DNA of 64,000 nt from DASXVX01 sp036504075 (GTDB lineage Bacteria; Bacillota; Sulfobacillia; Symbiobacteriales; Symbiobacteriaceae), in NCBI GenBank assembly GCA_036504075.1, contig DASXVX010000068.1, forward strand, positions 1 through 64,000, written 5' to 3'. The notes under the pieces are model-generated. The model made no database searches, was not told the DNA's origin, and saw only the letters and a program-made list of their open reading frames with translations. The position numbers and the translations under genes were made by a program. Of the stretch, positions 51,251 through 59,000 are shown piece by piece (within the stretch, counting starts at the first letter, position 1; every line of letters begins with the position of its first letter).

Positions 51251-52849
51251 TTACCCCACCGCAGCCCGCAGGAAGGACTTCAGAGAGGCCCTGGGCTGCT
51301 TGGCAGACCGGTGGTACCAGGCCAGATTGTAATAGGCATGGGCGCAAAGCCGATCCACCGCGTGGACCTCAACGCGGGGCACCCAGCGGAGATGCACCTC
51401 GCAGCCCTGTTTCCGCAGTTGCTGCATCAGGCGCCGGACCGTCTTGTCCAGCGTGATGCAGCCCAGTTTCCGGCGGGCCGGCTGGCGCCGGTGCAGCCGG
51501 TTGACGAGCGCCCGGCAGTCCGACCAGATCTCAAGCTTTGCTCCCGAATCGGCGCCCGCCGCCAGCAGCCAGCTCATCGCCATGGTCACGGCACCGTATT
51601 CGGCCATGAGACTCCCGGACGTGGGGCCGCAGCAGACGACGCGGCTTTGCCGCCACACCGTCTCGTTGCCCATATGCACCTGAAAGCCCGACATGGCAAT
51701 CCCCGGGCGCCCGTCTTTCCGGCGGTGGAGTCCGTCGCATTTCACCAGCACCCGCTCGAACGCCAGGCTCCGGAGGCTGCGCTCCAGCGCCGCGAACCCC
51801 GATTCGGCGGACAGCACCACATCGCCGCCTTCAAGGGCCAGGATGCCGCCGAGCGACTCCACCTGCAGGCGGTGGACTTCCCGGTCTGCCTCGCGGCCTA
51901 CGACCGTGACCGCGCGCCCGGAGAGCACGTCGTGGCGGTGCGCCGCCAGGTCGGACAGCGAGTGGACGAAGTCAGCCCGGGCCGCAGCAGCCTGGGCGCG
52001 CAATCGGGAGAGTTCCGCTTCAAACCGGCGGGCCTGCTCCGCAAGTTCCCGTTCTTGGGCCGCCTGCCGCTCCGTGAGGACTCGGCGGGCCGCCGCCACT
52101 TCGCCCCGGGCCTCGGTCAGGACGGCCCGGGCCTTCAGTTCGGCCCGGCGGGCTTGCTCCCGCAACCGCTTGCGGTCCTGCTCCAGCGAGCGGACGTCCC
52201 GCCGGAGTACGCCGGAGAGCCGGTCCTTCTCCCGGAGTTCCTGCGTGAGCGTCGCCTGTGCCGCAACCGCTGTTTCCGCCTGCCGTTCCTCGAGGGCCGG
52301 GTCATGGTAGACAATCCGCCGCAACATGCACCGCGCCACGTTCAAATAGAACCGATATCGCCGCTCGGCAAACTCGTCCAGGCTCTGCAGCCACTCGGAC
52401 AGGCTTTCCGCCATGCCGAGAGCGCGACGGACCCGCACCAGCCAGATAATGTTCATGTCCAAGGCGTACGCGTCCTGGAAGTACTCGTCGGTCCAGACGT
52501 CGGGGTGGGTGGCAACGTCCGGAAATTGATTGAACGACATGTTGGGAACCAGCCACAGGAGCCGTTCCCGGACCTTGGGGTCCTTCCACTTCCGCAGGAC
52601 CATGATCGCAGCCCGGCGACGGGCTTTCTCCCCGCTGTGGGAAGTGTGTACGCCAAATGCCCGCCAGATCAGATTGCTTTCAGAGGAGACGGAGTACCGC
52701 ACCACGAAGGCCGCTGCGAAGAACGCTTCCGCCTCGTCGTCGGAAATGGCAGCGGCGGCCGGGTCGGCGGCGAGCCACTGGCCCATGATCTCCTCCTGGG
52801 CACTTAACGTCGCTGCCCGGGGGACTGTGAAAAGCCAATCCACATACAT
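51251..52849 (-). CDS. helical/coiled-coil protein with C-terminal RNase H-like domain
   Basis: A 532-residue protein that I do not recognise as a known family. Residues 1-185 are helical and share a pattern with the neighbouring gene product (DDEAEAFFAAAF, LRKWKDPKVRERLL). A long coiled coil runs from about 185 to 310. The last 170 residues fit an RNase H fold, with the four acidic positions in order: Asp372 (VKCDGL), Glu near 417 (LMAEYGAV), Asp near 444 (IWSDCRAL) and Asp near 502 (VHAVDRLCAHA). Thus nuclease activity on RNA-DNA hybrids is plausible. GGAGGG precedes ATG 52849, which lies two bases after its partner's stop. Confidence 0.7.
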   Translation of the reverse strand: MYVDWLFTVPRAATLSAQEEIMGQWLAADPAAAAISDDEAEAFFAAAFVVRYSVSSESNLIWRAFGVHTSHSGEKARRRAAIMVLRKWKDPKVRERLLWLVPNMSFNQFPDVATHPDVWTDEYFQDAYALDMNIIWLVRVRRALGMAESLSEWLQSLDEFAERRYRFYLNVARCMLRRIVYHDPALEERQAETAVAAQATLTQELREKDRLSGVLRRDVRSLEQDRKRLREQARRAELKARAVLTEARGEVAAARRVLTERQAAQERELAEQARRFEAELSRLRAQAAAARADFVHSLSDLAAHRHDVLSGRAVTVVGREADREVHRLQVESLGGILALEGGDVVLSAESGFAALERSLRSLAFERVLVKCDGLHRRKDGRPGIAMSGFQVHMGNETVWRQSRVVCCGPTSGSLMAEYGAVTMAMSWLLAAGADSGAKLEIWSDCRALVNRLHRRQPARRKLGCITLDKTVRRLMQQLRKQGCEVHLRWVPRVEVHAVDRLCAHAYYNLAWYHRSAKQPRASLKSFLRAAVG

Positions 52850-52851
52850 GG

Positions 52852-53769
52852 CTATTCCCTCCGTGGCAGCGGCAGCCAGGTGCTACGCACCGAAAGCGTG
52901 TCGCGGTAGTCTTGTGGGGCGGACGCCAGTTCGGCGTGGAGCCGTGCGAGCGCCTCCTGGTAGCGCCCGGCCTGTTCGGTCAGCGCCACGGCAAAGGCTT
53001 GCTCGGACTCTGCCCGTGCTGCGCGGAGTTGCTCCAGTTCTGCCGCAAGCCCATCCAACTCGGAATAGTCCCACCGGCTGGCCTCCCGGAGCCGGTTCAG
53101 CAGCGCCTTTCGTTCCCCGTGCAGCCTGTGCCGGCTTCCCTGCATGGAGCGAAGCTGCACGTCGCGCAGCCGGAGGCGGCGGGCCAGCTTCTGCTGTTCC
53201 CAGCGGGAGGGCTGTTTCGACGGCTCGGACTCTGTCAGGTAGCGATGCAGCAGGAGCTTGCCGAACAGGAGGAGCGCCCGGTGCCGCGCCGCCTGTTCCG
53301 GGCTGAATGCCGCCACCAGCGCCGGCACCGAGTCGCTCATGCCGTGCCGCCGCATGAGGGTCAGGGTGGACGGCCCGAACGCGTCACTGAAGTTCAACAG
53401 ATTCGGGATGTCACCCGGTTTCGTTAACTGTCTCAGGAACCGGTAATCGATGCTCATCGCATGCTCGAAGAACGCCTGTCGAATGGCAGGCTCCCCCCAG
53501 CGGCGGAGCAGATGCCGGCCAAGGCGGTATTGGTCGAAGGCCAGGTCCGGCGGATAGGCGATGCGGGCTCTCCGCAGACTTTTGATCAGGATCTTGAGGT
53601 CGATCGAGTCGAGGTAGTGCGCCGCGGCCAGGAAATCCGCGGTTTCTTCGTCGGTGTATGCCGACGCATCCGGGCACGCGGCGAACCGCGCCTCCTGTTC
53701 CGCGGCGAACCCCTCGTCCAATGAGGCTGTCACATCAAGTGCGACAAAGAACCGCCGGCGCCGAGTCAT
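52852..53769 (-). CDS. helical/coiled-coil partner, paralogue of the RNase H-like gene's N-terminal part
   Basis: A 305-residue protein of unknown function. Its first 180 residues parallel the next gene's N terminus: TDEETADFLAAAHYLDS against SDDEAEAFFAAAFVVRYS, then HLLRRWGEPAIRQAF against MVLRKWKDPKVRERL, and similar helices to the end of the region. A Gln/Arg/Leu-rich coiled coil (about 190-285) follows, and the RNase H domain is absent. GGGAGGTGG precedes ATG 53769. The two genes are two bases apart, so products are likely made together and may form a complex through their coiled coils; that is inference. Confidence 0.65.
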   Translation of the reverse strand: MTRRRRFFVALDVTASLDEGFAAEQEARFAACPDASAYTDEETADFLAAAHYLDSIDLKILIKSLRRARIAYPPDLAFDQYRLGRHLLRRWGEPAIRQAFFEHAMSIDYRFLRQLTKPGDIPNLLNFSDAFGPSTLTLMRRHGMSDSVPALVAAFSPEQAARHRALLLFGKLLLHRYLTESEPSKQPSRWEQQKLARRLRLRDVQLRSMQGSRHRLHGERKALLNRLREASRWDYSELDGLAAELEQLRAARAESEQAFAVALTEQAGRYQEALARLHAELASAPQDYRDTLSVRSTWLPLPRRE

Positions 53770-53850
53770 ACCGCCACCTCCCGCTCTCCTTATGGGAGAG
53801 TACGGAAGTTTGAGGTATAAAGTTCGCGGTGATTTTTGCTCCGGGCGGGT

Positions 53851-54501
53851 TTACTTCTGCCGGGGGGCGGCGGACTTTGCGTCCGCGTTGGCGCCAGCCG
53901 TGGAAGTGGGGGTGGACGTTTGGTTAGAAGTGGAGTCAGACTTGGCGGCGGCGGCGGACTTGGCAGTGGCGGCGGAGTCAGACTTGGCGGTGGAGGTGGA
54001 TTCTGAGCTTGAGCTTGAGCTTGAGCTTGAGGATGCACGGCCCTTTTTCGGCGTCCCGCCCCGGACGTTGATCATGACGCAGTTGAGCCCCTTCGCGTCT
54101 TTGGTCTGCTTCACGGTGCAGAAAACCTCACCGGCCGGGCGGAGGGTGGGGTACTTGTCGAAAATGTGGCCGATGTGGAAGGAGATGACCTTCATGTCCT
54201 TGCTACGCTTGACGGTGGTGGCGCCATCTTCGCCGGCTTTGGCCAGGTATGCGGCCACCATGCCCTTGGCCGCGTTCGCACCGAATTTTACCGAGAATTG
54301 GTCTTCCCGCCTGTGGCCCTCCAGGGTGACGAGCGTGTCGAATTCGTCGGTGCCGTTGGTATTGGTCTCGCCGTAGCCACTGCGGGCGATGTTGGAACCG
54401 GCGTCGTTACGGCGAGTCTGGGTCGGGGAGTTGTAAGTCTCAGTTACCAGTTCAAAATCCAGTAGTTCGTTCTCCTCGGCGGTCACTTTCTTATCAGCCA
54501 T
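53851..54501 (-). CDS. unknown protein with Ser/Thr/Ala-rich low-complexity tail
   Basis: Not recognised. The 216-residue protein has a polar, beta-rich globular part (about 1-155; for example DTLVTLEGHRREDQFSVKFG and ISFHIGHIFDKYPTL) and a tail of about 60 residues made of Ser, Thr, Ala and Lys. No signal peptide or membrane helix is seen. GGAGG precedes ATG 54501, with a near-perfect promoter upstream, so strong expression is expected. It is first in line before the coiled-coil and RNase H-like genes (82-bp gap) with no clear terminator between them, and may share their transcript. A nucleic-acid-binding role is possible but not shown. Confidence 0.6.
   Translation of the reverse strand: MADKKVTAEENELLDFELVTETYNSPTQTRRNDAGSNIARSGYGETNTNGTDEFDTLVTLEGHRREDQFSVKFGANAAKGMVAAYLAKAGEDGATTVKRSKDMKVISFHIGHIFDKYPTLRPAGEVFCTVKQTKDAKGLNCVMINVRGGTPKKGRASSSSSSSSSSESTSTAKSDSAATAKSAAAAKSDSTSNQTSTPTSTAGANADAKSAAPRQK
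54005..54031. repeat. hexanucleotide microsatellite inside the Ser-rich tail
   Basis: Four and a half exact copies of GAGCTT on the plus strand encode alternating Ser codons on the minus strand. The unit is a multiple of three, so length changes would only shorten or lengthen the Ser run. Confidence 0.85.
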
Positions 54502-54521
54502 CTGCTCTTGCCTCCGTTCAC

Positions 54522-54533
54522 ACAACCGGTTGT
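54522..54533. promoter_or_regulatory. 12-bp palindrome between promoter and start, possible operator
   Basis: ACAACCGGTTGT is a perfect palindrome 21 bp downstream of the minus-strand -10 box and just before the ribosome site of the Ser-rich protein gene, a position suited to a repressor. Confidence 0.45.
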
Positions 54534-54553
54534 TGATGTATGGATCGATTTGA

Positions 54554-54582
54554 ATTATACTAATAACACTATAAGCTGTCAA
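54554..54582 (-). promoter_or_regulatory. perfect sigmaA promoter of the Ser-rich/coiled-coil/RNase H-like unit
   Basis: On the minus strand TTGACA (54582-54577), a 17-bp spacer and TATAAT (54559-54554) match consensus at every position. The flanks are AT-rich in an otherwise GC-rich region. It is the strongest promoter seen in the window. Confidence 0.9.
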
Positions 54583-54680
54583 CAGTTTTGGGAAAAAATT
54601 ACTGGATGCAGCTTCCAGAGCCGATGATTGTCACCGGGGGGGTGGGCCGGCGCCGGCGGGCCGAGTTCTGCGGTGTCCGG

Positions 54681-54780
54681 CGATCCCCGGCAGCGCCCGG
54701 CGATCCCAGGTGGAGCCGGGCGATCCCAGGTGGAGCCGGGCGATCCCAGGCGGAGCCGGGCGATCCCAGGTGGAGCCCGG
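54681..54780. repeat. 20-bp tandem repeat, five units
   Basis: Five copies of CGATCCCAGGTGGAGCCGGG stand head to tail; the first is diverged and the last has one change near its end. The array lies in the noncoding gap upstream of the Ser-rich protein gene. Twenty is not a multiple of three and no frame looks coding. Confidence 0.9.
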
Positions 54781-54945
54781 CAGGGGCGTACGCACATCGG
54801 GTTCACGCACGAAGGGCAACCCGCTGGGACCAGGCTTGACGGGCGATTCAGGGTTCGGTGCAGCTCTGGAAAACGATCTCTGGCCCGCTGGTGTCGGGCA
54901 GACTTTGGTGGAATCAGGAGCGCCTGGCTGAGAAAAGAGGCTCCC

Positions 54946-55089
54946 GGGTGAATTTCGGCGGGGAAATGTAGGGTTGGGTGACTTTGGGCCATGCTGGGTG
55001 ATGCAGGGTCAGGCTGGGTGATTTTGGGCGAAGATGGGTGACTTGGGGCCGTGTCCGGTGAATCTCGGGTGAAGTTGGGCGTTCCGGGT
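54946..55089. repeat. degenerate GGGTGA-type repeat with ~20-bp period
   Basis: About six to seven imperfect units begin GGGTGA and contain TTTGGGC or similar, spaced roughly 20 bp apart. The period matches the neighbouring 20-bp array although the sequence differs. No coding frame is credible here. The 605-bp gap 54583-55187 otherwise holds only the promoter, the repeats and a hairpin. Confidence 0.7.
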
Positions 55090-55107
55090 CCGGCAAGGTC
55101 AAAACGA

Positions 55108-55139
55108 AAGAGACCCGCGAACTTTTTCGCGGGTCTCTT
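55108..55139. terminator. 14-bp hairpin
   Basis: A perfect 14-bp stem (55108-55121 with 55126-55139) with a CTTT loop. On the minus strand it is followed by TCGTTTTGACC and could end transcription from the winged-helix gene; on the plus strand it precedes the 25-residue ORF. Confidence 0.6.
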
Positions 55140-55187
55140 CGTATGTGTCTGTGGCGGCGCCTCGTTGACAAGGAAGGGGGTGCACGC

Positions 55188-55265
55188 ATGAGCAAGCTCG
55201 GGGAAGCGGTCTTCTGGCTGATTCTCTTGGCCCTCTTGCTTAAGCTCCTCTCCGTTAACTTGTAA
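55188..55265 (+). CDS. 25-residue single-helix membrane peptide
   Basis: ATG 55188 follows AAGGAAGGGGG at good spacing and opens a 25-codon frame. After MSKLGEA comes one hydrophobic helix of about 16 residues (VFWLILLALLLKLL) and the frame stops with TAA. A hairpin and a clear terminator follow within 75 bp. Tiny membrane peptides of this kind are common in spore formers, but I cannot assign a family. Confidence 0.55.
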   Translation: MSKLGEAVFWLILLALLLKLLSVNL

Positions 55266-55314
55266 CGGGTGAGGATCTCACCCCGCAAGTAGCTCGAACA
55301 ACGGTAGCCGCCGG

Positions 55315-55341
55315 GCCCGGTGCTGAACCACCGGGCTTTTT
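55315..55341 (+). terminator. intrinsic terminator after the 25-residue ORF
   Basis: GCCCGGTG (55315-55322), a CTGAAC loop, CACCGGGC (55329-55336) and a T-run of five. Confidence 0.8.
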
Positions 55342-55423
55342 CATTCTGCCCAAACGTGCCCGCAGTCATACCGGCGCCGGCTCCAGCCGGTCGCCCAGGC
55401 CCCTGGCCGCATAGGCACTACGG

Positions 55424-55720
55424 TTACGCTTCTTCTTCCAGGGAGAGCAGCGCCTGCACGGCCAGCCAGCCTTTGGACTGCAAGACCCAGGTGTCGTCTC
55501 GAACGATCACCAGATGCCACTCCTGGAGCTTTTTCAGACGTTCAGCGGCGTAAGTTGCGTCACCGCGGAAACAGTCCTGGCTTAACTCCGCCAGCGAGAG
55601 GCACCCGGCCCTGCCCAGGGCGAGCAGCACCTTCTGGTCCCGGAGCGTCAGACGGCCACGCGGAACGAGCCGGCGAATGACCGCATGGACGGGTGCGGGG
55701 ACGGTATACCAGCCAGCCAT
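55424..55720 (-). CDS. 98-residue winged-helix-like protein, unknown
   Basis: Not recognised with certainty. The segment LTLRDQKVLLALGRAGCLSLAELSQDC followed by AAERLKKLQEWHLVIVRDDTWVLQSKG reads like a winged helix-turn-helix: three helices, then a beta hairpin. It may be a small DNA-binding regulator. GGGAGGAA precedes ATG 55720. It lies between the 25-residue ORF and the ammonium transporter gene. Confidence 0.5.
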   Translation of the reverse strand: MAGWYTVPAPVHAVIRRLVPRGRLTLRDQKVLLALGRAGCLSLAELSQDCFRGDATYAAERLKKLQEWHLVIVRDDTWVLQSKGWLAVQALLSLEEEA

Positions 55721-55808
55721 AGTGATTCCTCCCGGCGGCCGACTTCATTGTATCGGAGCCCCCATCCGGCATGTAAGGAAAGCGAACACGACTGATGCCG
55801 GGACTGCA

Positions 55809-55832
55809 GGAGGGCGGCTTTCGCCGCCCTCC
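55809..55832 (-). terminator. hairpin downstream of amt
   Basis: A perfect 10-bp stem (55809-55818 with 55823-55832) around TTTC, 36 bp after the amt stop on the minus strand. No T-run follows, so termination is uncertain. Confidence 0.5.
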
Positions 55833-55867
55833 GTGATGCTGCCGAAAGACTATCAGGTTCGGACGAA

Positions 55868-57340
55868 TTAGTCGGCGGCCTCAGAAAACGCCTCGGATTC
55901 GGTCCCGGTGAGGACGAACTCGGGGTAGGCCAGTGCGCCCATCTCGGGCAGGTCCAGCCCGGCGATCTCTTCCTCGGGCTTGACCCGCATGCCGAATAGC
56001 TTGTCGTACGCCTTGAAGAAGGCGTAAGAGGCGCCAAAGCCCCAGATGACAATCACGCCGACATCGATCAACTGGGCCCACAACTGGCCGGCGCTGCCGT
56101 AGAAGAGGCCGGCCACGCCGCCGTCCACGCCGTTCAGGCCGGCGCCGTAAGTGCCGTCAGCGAACAGGCCGAGGGCGATGATGCCCCAGATGCCGTTCAC
56201 AGCGTGTACCGAGACGGCGCCGACGGGGTCGTCGATATGCAGCTTCTGGTCGATGAATTCCAGGGAGAGTATAACCAGGACGCCGGCGATCGCACCGATG
56301 AGGACCGCGGCGAGCGGCGTGACAAAGCCGGAGGGAGCCGTGATCGCCACCAGGCCGGCGAGCGTGCCGTTGCACATCATGCCGACGTCGAACTTACCGG
56401 ACTTCGCCTTGTAGTACATGAGGGCAGCGAAGCCGGCGACCGCACCGGCCATCATGGTGTTGACTTCGACCACGGCGAGGCGCAGGTCGCTGCCAGCCAG
56501 GGTGGAGCCGGCGTTGAAGCCGAACCATCCAAAAAACAGGATGATTGTGCCGAGGATGCCCATGGGCAGGTCATGGCCGGCGATGGTCACCGACTTGCCC
56601 CGCACATACTTGCCAATACGGGGACCCAGGACGATGGCGCCCGCCAGGGCAGCCATGCCGCCGATAGCGTGAACGACACCGGAACCGGCGAAGTCAACCA
56701 CGCCGTGCCCGAGTCCGACCTTGGAGCCCAGTTGAGCCAGGAAGCCGCCGCCCCAGACCCAGTTGCCAAAGACGGGGTAGAGGATCATGGAGACAAAGAA
56801 CGAACCGGCGATGACGGCGGAGAACTTGATGCGTTCAGCCATGGCACCGGTGGGAATGGTAACGGCGGTGTCCATGAAGACCATCTGGAAGAAGAACATG
56901 GTGACCACCGCAACGTCGTAGGCCGCACCAGTCAGCAACCCGCCAGCGGTGCCGACAATGTTCCAGCCACCGATGCTGATGCCGCTGCTCAACACGTCCG
57001 TACCGGTCAGGGTGCCCAGGGCGCCGACGTTCCCGAACATGAGTGGGAACCCGACCAGGTAGAAACCGATGGCGCCGACCAGGAAGACCATCAGGTTCAT
57101 GCCCATGGTATGGGTGGCGTTCTTGGCCCGGGTGAAACCGGTTTCCACGAGGGCGAACCCGGCTTGCATGAAGAAGACCAGACAACCGGCCACAATCGTC
57201 CATACGAAGTTCAAACCGACCCCTGTGAGCTTGTCCGCAGACACGGCAGCGCCAGTCGGATCACCTGCGGTAGCCAGAGCAGGAACCGCGATTCCCAGGG
57301 CCAGAGCTGCAACCAGGAGCCCCATCGTCCACTTTCTCAT
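55868..57340 (-). CDS. amt: ammonium transporter
   Basis: A 490-residue Amt/Rh channel for ammonium uptake. A signal-like N-terminal helix precedes about eleven membrane helices. The twin pore histidines lie in DFAGSGVVHAIGG and VSVHAVNGIWG; the signature FVxxMxxYxxxGNWVWGGGFL is visible as SMILYPVFGNWVWGGGF. The long C-terminal tail ends acidic. CAGGAGGGG precedes ATG 57340. There is no adjacent glnK/glnB gene. An exact GlnR-type operator lies 32 bp upstream of the start, indicating nitrogen control. Confidence 0.95.
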   Translation of the reverse strand: MRKWTMGLLVAALALGIAVPALATAGDPTGAAVSADKLTGVGLNFVWTIVAGCLVFFMQAGFALVETGFTRAKNATHTMGMNLMVFLVGAIGFYLVGFPLMFGNVGALGTLTGTDVLSSGISIGGWNIVGTAGGLLTGAAYDVAVVTMFFFQMVFMDTAVTIPTGAMAERIKFSAVIAGSFFVSMILYPVFGNWVWGGGFLAQLGSKVGLGHGVVDFAGSGVVHAIGGMAALAGAIVLGPRIGKYVRGKSVTIAGHDLPMGILGTIILFFGWFGFNAGSTLAGSDLRLAVVEVNTMMAGAVAGFAALMYYKAKSGKFDVGMMCNGTLAGLVAITAPSGFVTPLAAVLIGAIAGVLVILSLEFIDQKLHIDDPVGAVSVHAVNGIWGIIALGLFADGTYGAGLNGVDGGVAGLFYGSAGQLWAQLIDVGVIVIWGFGASYAFFKAYDKLFGMRVKPEEEIAGLDLPEMGALAYPEFVLTGTESEAFSEAAD

Positions 57341-57371
57341 CTGTTACCCCTCCTGTGGGCTGTCTGGCGCA

Positions 57372-57388
57372 TGTTAGCGTGTCTAACA
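57372..57388. promoter_or_regulatory. GlnR/TnrA-type operator upstream of amt
   Basis: TGTTA-N7-TAACA matches the Gram-positive nitrogen-control site TGTNA-N7-TNACA exactly. A minus-strand TATAAT lies at 57419-57414, so the box would fall just downstream of the start of transcription, as expected for repression in nitrogen excess. A half-site with the same ATGTTAGC start occurs near 57450. Confidence 0.75.
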
Positions 57389-57770
57389 ATGCCCCGGAGC
57401 CCTGTTTGGACGCATTATAGAAGGACATTGAACCCGCAGGCAACCGGTCATGTTAGCTTATTTTTAGACTTATGGCATAAAACTTGACAGCTACCTGACA
57501 TGCGATTCGGGGAAGCGCTCTTTGCACGCGGCTCCGAGCGCTCCGGGCCCGAGCTGAAATATTGGTCGGGTGAACTTCCAAGTTCGGCGTAAAAACCTTG
57601 TTGTGGCAGATTGACCCGAGAATTTCCCGTTTACGTCGTCACAGCGAACGGAATCACAAGGAATGGTGGAGAAGAGCGGCGCCATCCGCATCCCTGAACC
57701 GGTGCGGTACGCGTCAGCGCCCGCCATCCCGGATTTCCAGGATGACGGGCGCTTGGAAGTTCGCAACCGG
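57389..57770. other. intergenic region between amt and the hydrolase gene
   Basis: About 380 bp hold the amt promoter region (TATAAT on the minus strand at 57419-57414, no good -35) and no credible gene. A GAACTTCCAAG at 57572-57582 has an inverted 11-bp copy at 57752-57762. An ORF that starts at 57663 on the plus strand is mostly antisense to the hydrolase and is not believed. Confidence 0.5.
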
Positions 57771-58895
57771 TTACGGGCGCATCTGCAGGACGTCCGCCAG
57801 GAAGTCGTGGCACGGCTGCGTGCTAAAGTAATCGCTGTGGCTCACACCGGCCTGAATGGCCACCGCCACCGTCTTGCCCTCCTGCTCCAGTTCAGCCTTC
57901 AGGCCGGCCACGTCGGCCGGGTCTGCGGCGAACAGCAGAATGCGGTCGAGGTCCAGCCGGCAGCCGACCCGCCGGTTATCTTGGGCGGGCAGGACGGTCT
58001 CACCGGTGACCGACTCGGTATCCACCGTCTGGTCGTTGGGCACGCCGAACAGCTCGTCCCGCAGTTCGTCTTCCTTCGTCAGCAGCGGGGCGTACCGGCC
58101 GCTGACCGAATAATAGCGGACGTGGGCCGGCTTGTTGGTCGGCGTGGTCCGGTAGAGTTCCGTCAGCCACTCCCCGTCCGGGACCATGCAATTTACGCCC
58201 GGCAAATCGGTCTCCAGCCGTTCGCCCGCGTCCACCATGACGGCGGCAGCCACCTCTTCGGCGGGGCGGTGGAGCTTGGCAACCAGCCGGTCGTAGTTCG
58301 CCTCGACGGCGAAGTTGGTGCCGGCGTTGGGCGTCGCGACGTAGACCGCCTTCCGGACCCGTGCGACCACGGCCGGCAGGCCCTGGCCCTGCTCCAGGAA
58401 GGAGCGAATCACCAGGCCGCCGCGGCTGTGACCGACCAGGTCGATGGCGGGCGGGCCGTCGACCCAGTCGGGGAGGACCGAAAGCCAGGCCAGCAGTTGC
58501 TGGTTCAGCACGGCGGCGTTCGCATCGGGCTCCACGGAGAGCGTGTAGTGGGTGAAACCGACGACCGACCGGTAGCAGTCGTGGGCCTCCGCCAGGAACG
58601 CGGCGCCGGGAGCGCCTTTGACAAAGTCCCCGAGCAGGGCGTAGGTGCTGGAGAACGTTCCGTGCACCAGGACCAGCACCCGATTACGGCGCCGGCCGTC
58701 CGGCGGGGCGTCCGGAATCTCGGTCGGCGCTTGTGGACAGGTGACTGTCCAGTGGCCCGCGGCGTCTTTCGCGATGATGCGCAGGCCTTCTCCTTTGGCC
58801 CCGCACTCGTCTTCGGCCATGTGTTCATCCCGGAGCCGGGCGCCTTCCAAAACGATCGGATCGATGAACCGCTTCCGGGTTCCCCCAACGTCCAT
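57771..58895 (-). CDS. alpha/beta hydrolase, lipase/PGAP1-like
   Basis: A 374-residue serine hydrolase. The oxyanion strand is VLVLVHGTFSS, the nucleophile elbow is GHSRGG, and AVYVATPNAG follows as in triacylglycerol lipases and PGAP1-like esterases. A late His is in AGVSHSDYF. No signal peptide is seen. The frame runs on to 59117, but GAGGAGAGG precedes ATG 58895. It stands alone on its strand; the upstream region holds a small inverted-repeat element. The substrate is unknown. Confidence 0.8.
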   Translation of the reverse strand: MDVGGTRKRFIDPIVLEGARLRDEHMAEDECGAKGEGLRIIAKDAAGHWTVTCPQAPTEIPDAPPDGRRRNRVLVLVHGTFSSTYALLGDFVKGAPGAAFLAEAHDCYRSVVGFTHYTLSVEPDANAAVLNQQLLAWLSVLPDWVDGPPAIDLVGHSRGGLVIRSFLEQGQGLPAVVARVRKAVYVATPNAGTNFAVEANYDRLVAKLHRPAEEVAAAVMVDAGERLETDLPGVNCMVPDGEWLTELYRTTPTNKPAHVRYYSVSGRYAPLLTKEDELRDELFGVPNDQTVDTESVTGETVLPAQDNRRVGCRLDLDRILLFAADPADVAGLKAELEQEGKTVAVAIQAGVSHSDYFSTQPCHDFLADVLQMRP

Positions 58896-59000
58896 GCGGC
58901 ATCCTCTCCTCATGGGTCTGATAGGGGAGGATATTTGACGTTTGAGACTTTGCACCTGCATTGGAGTCGCGAAGCCGGGGTAGGTGGTGGGGCCTGTTCT

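Noticed and set aside
51251..52849. RNase H-like gene taken as an IS transposase or integrase of the RNase H superfamily
   Set aside because: The four acidic residues follow the RNase HI order with a VHAVDRL end rather than a DDE pattern, and no terminal inverted repeats flank the gene.
54681..54780. 20-bp repeats considered as CRISPR or iterons of an origin
   Set aside because: Units abut without spacers; there is no replication initiator gene or DnaA-box cluster nearby.
56204..57487. 427-codon open frame on the plus strand
   Set aside because: Antisense to the ammonium transporter; composition (Gly, Asp, Glu, His) reflects the complement of membrane-helix codons.
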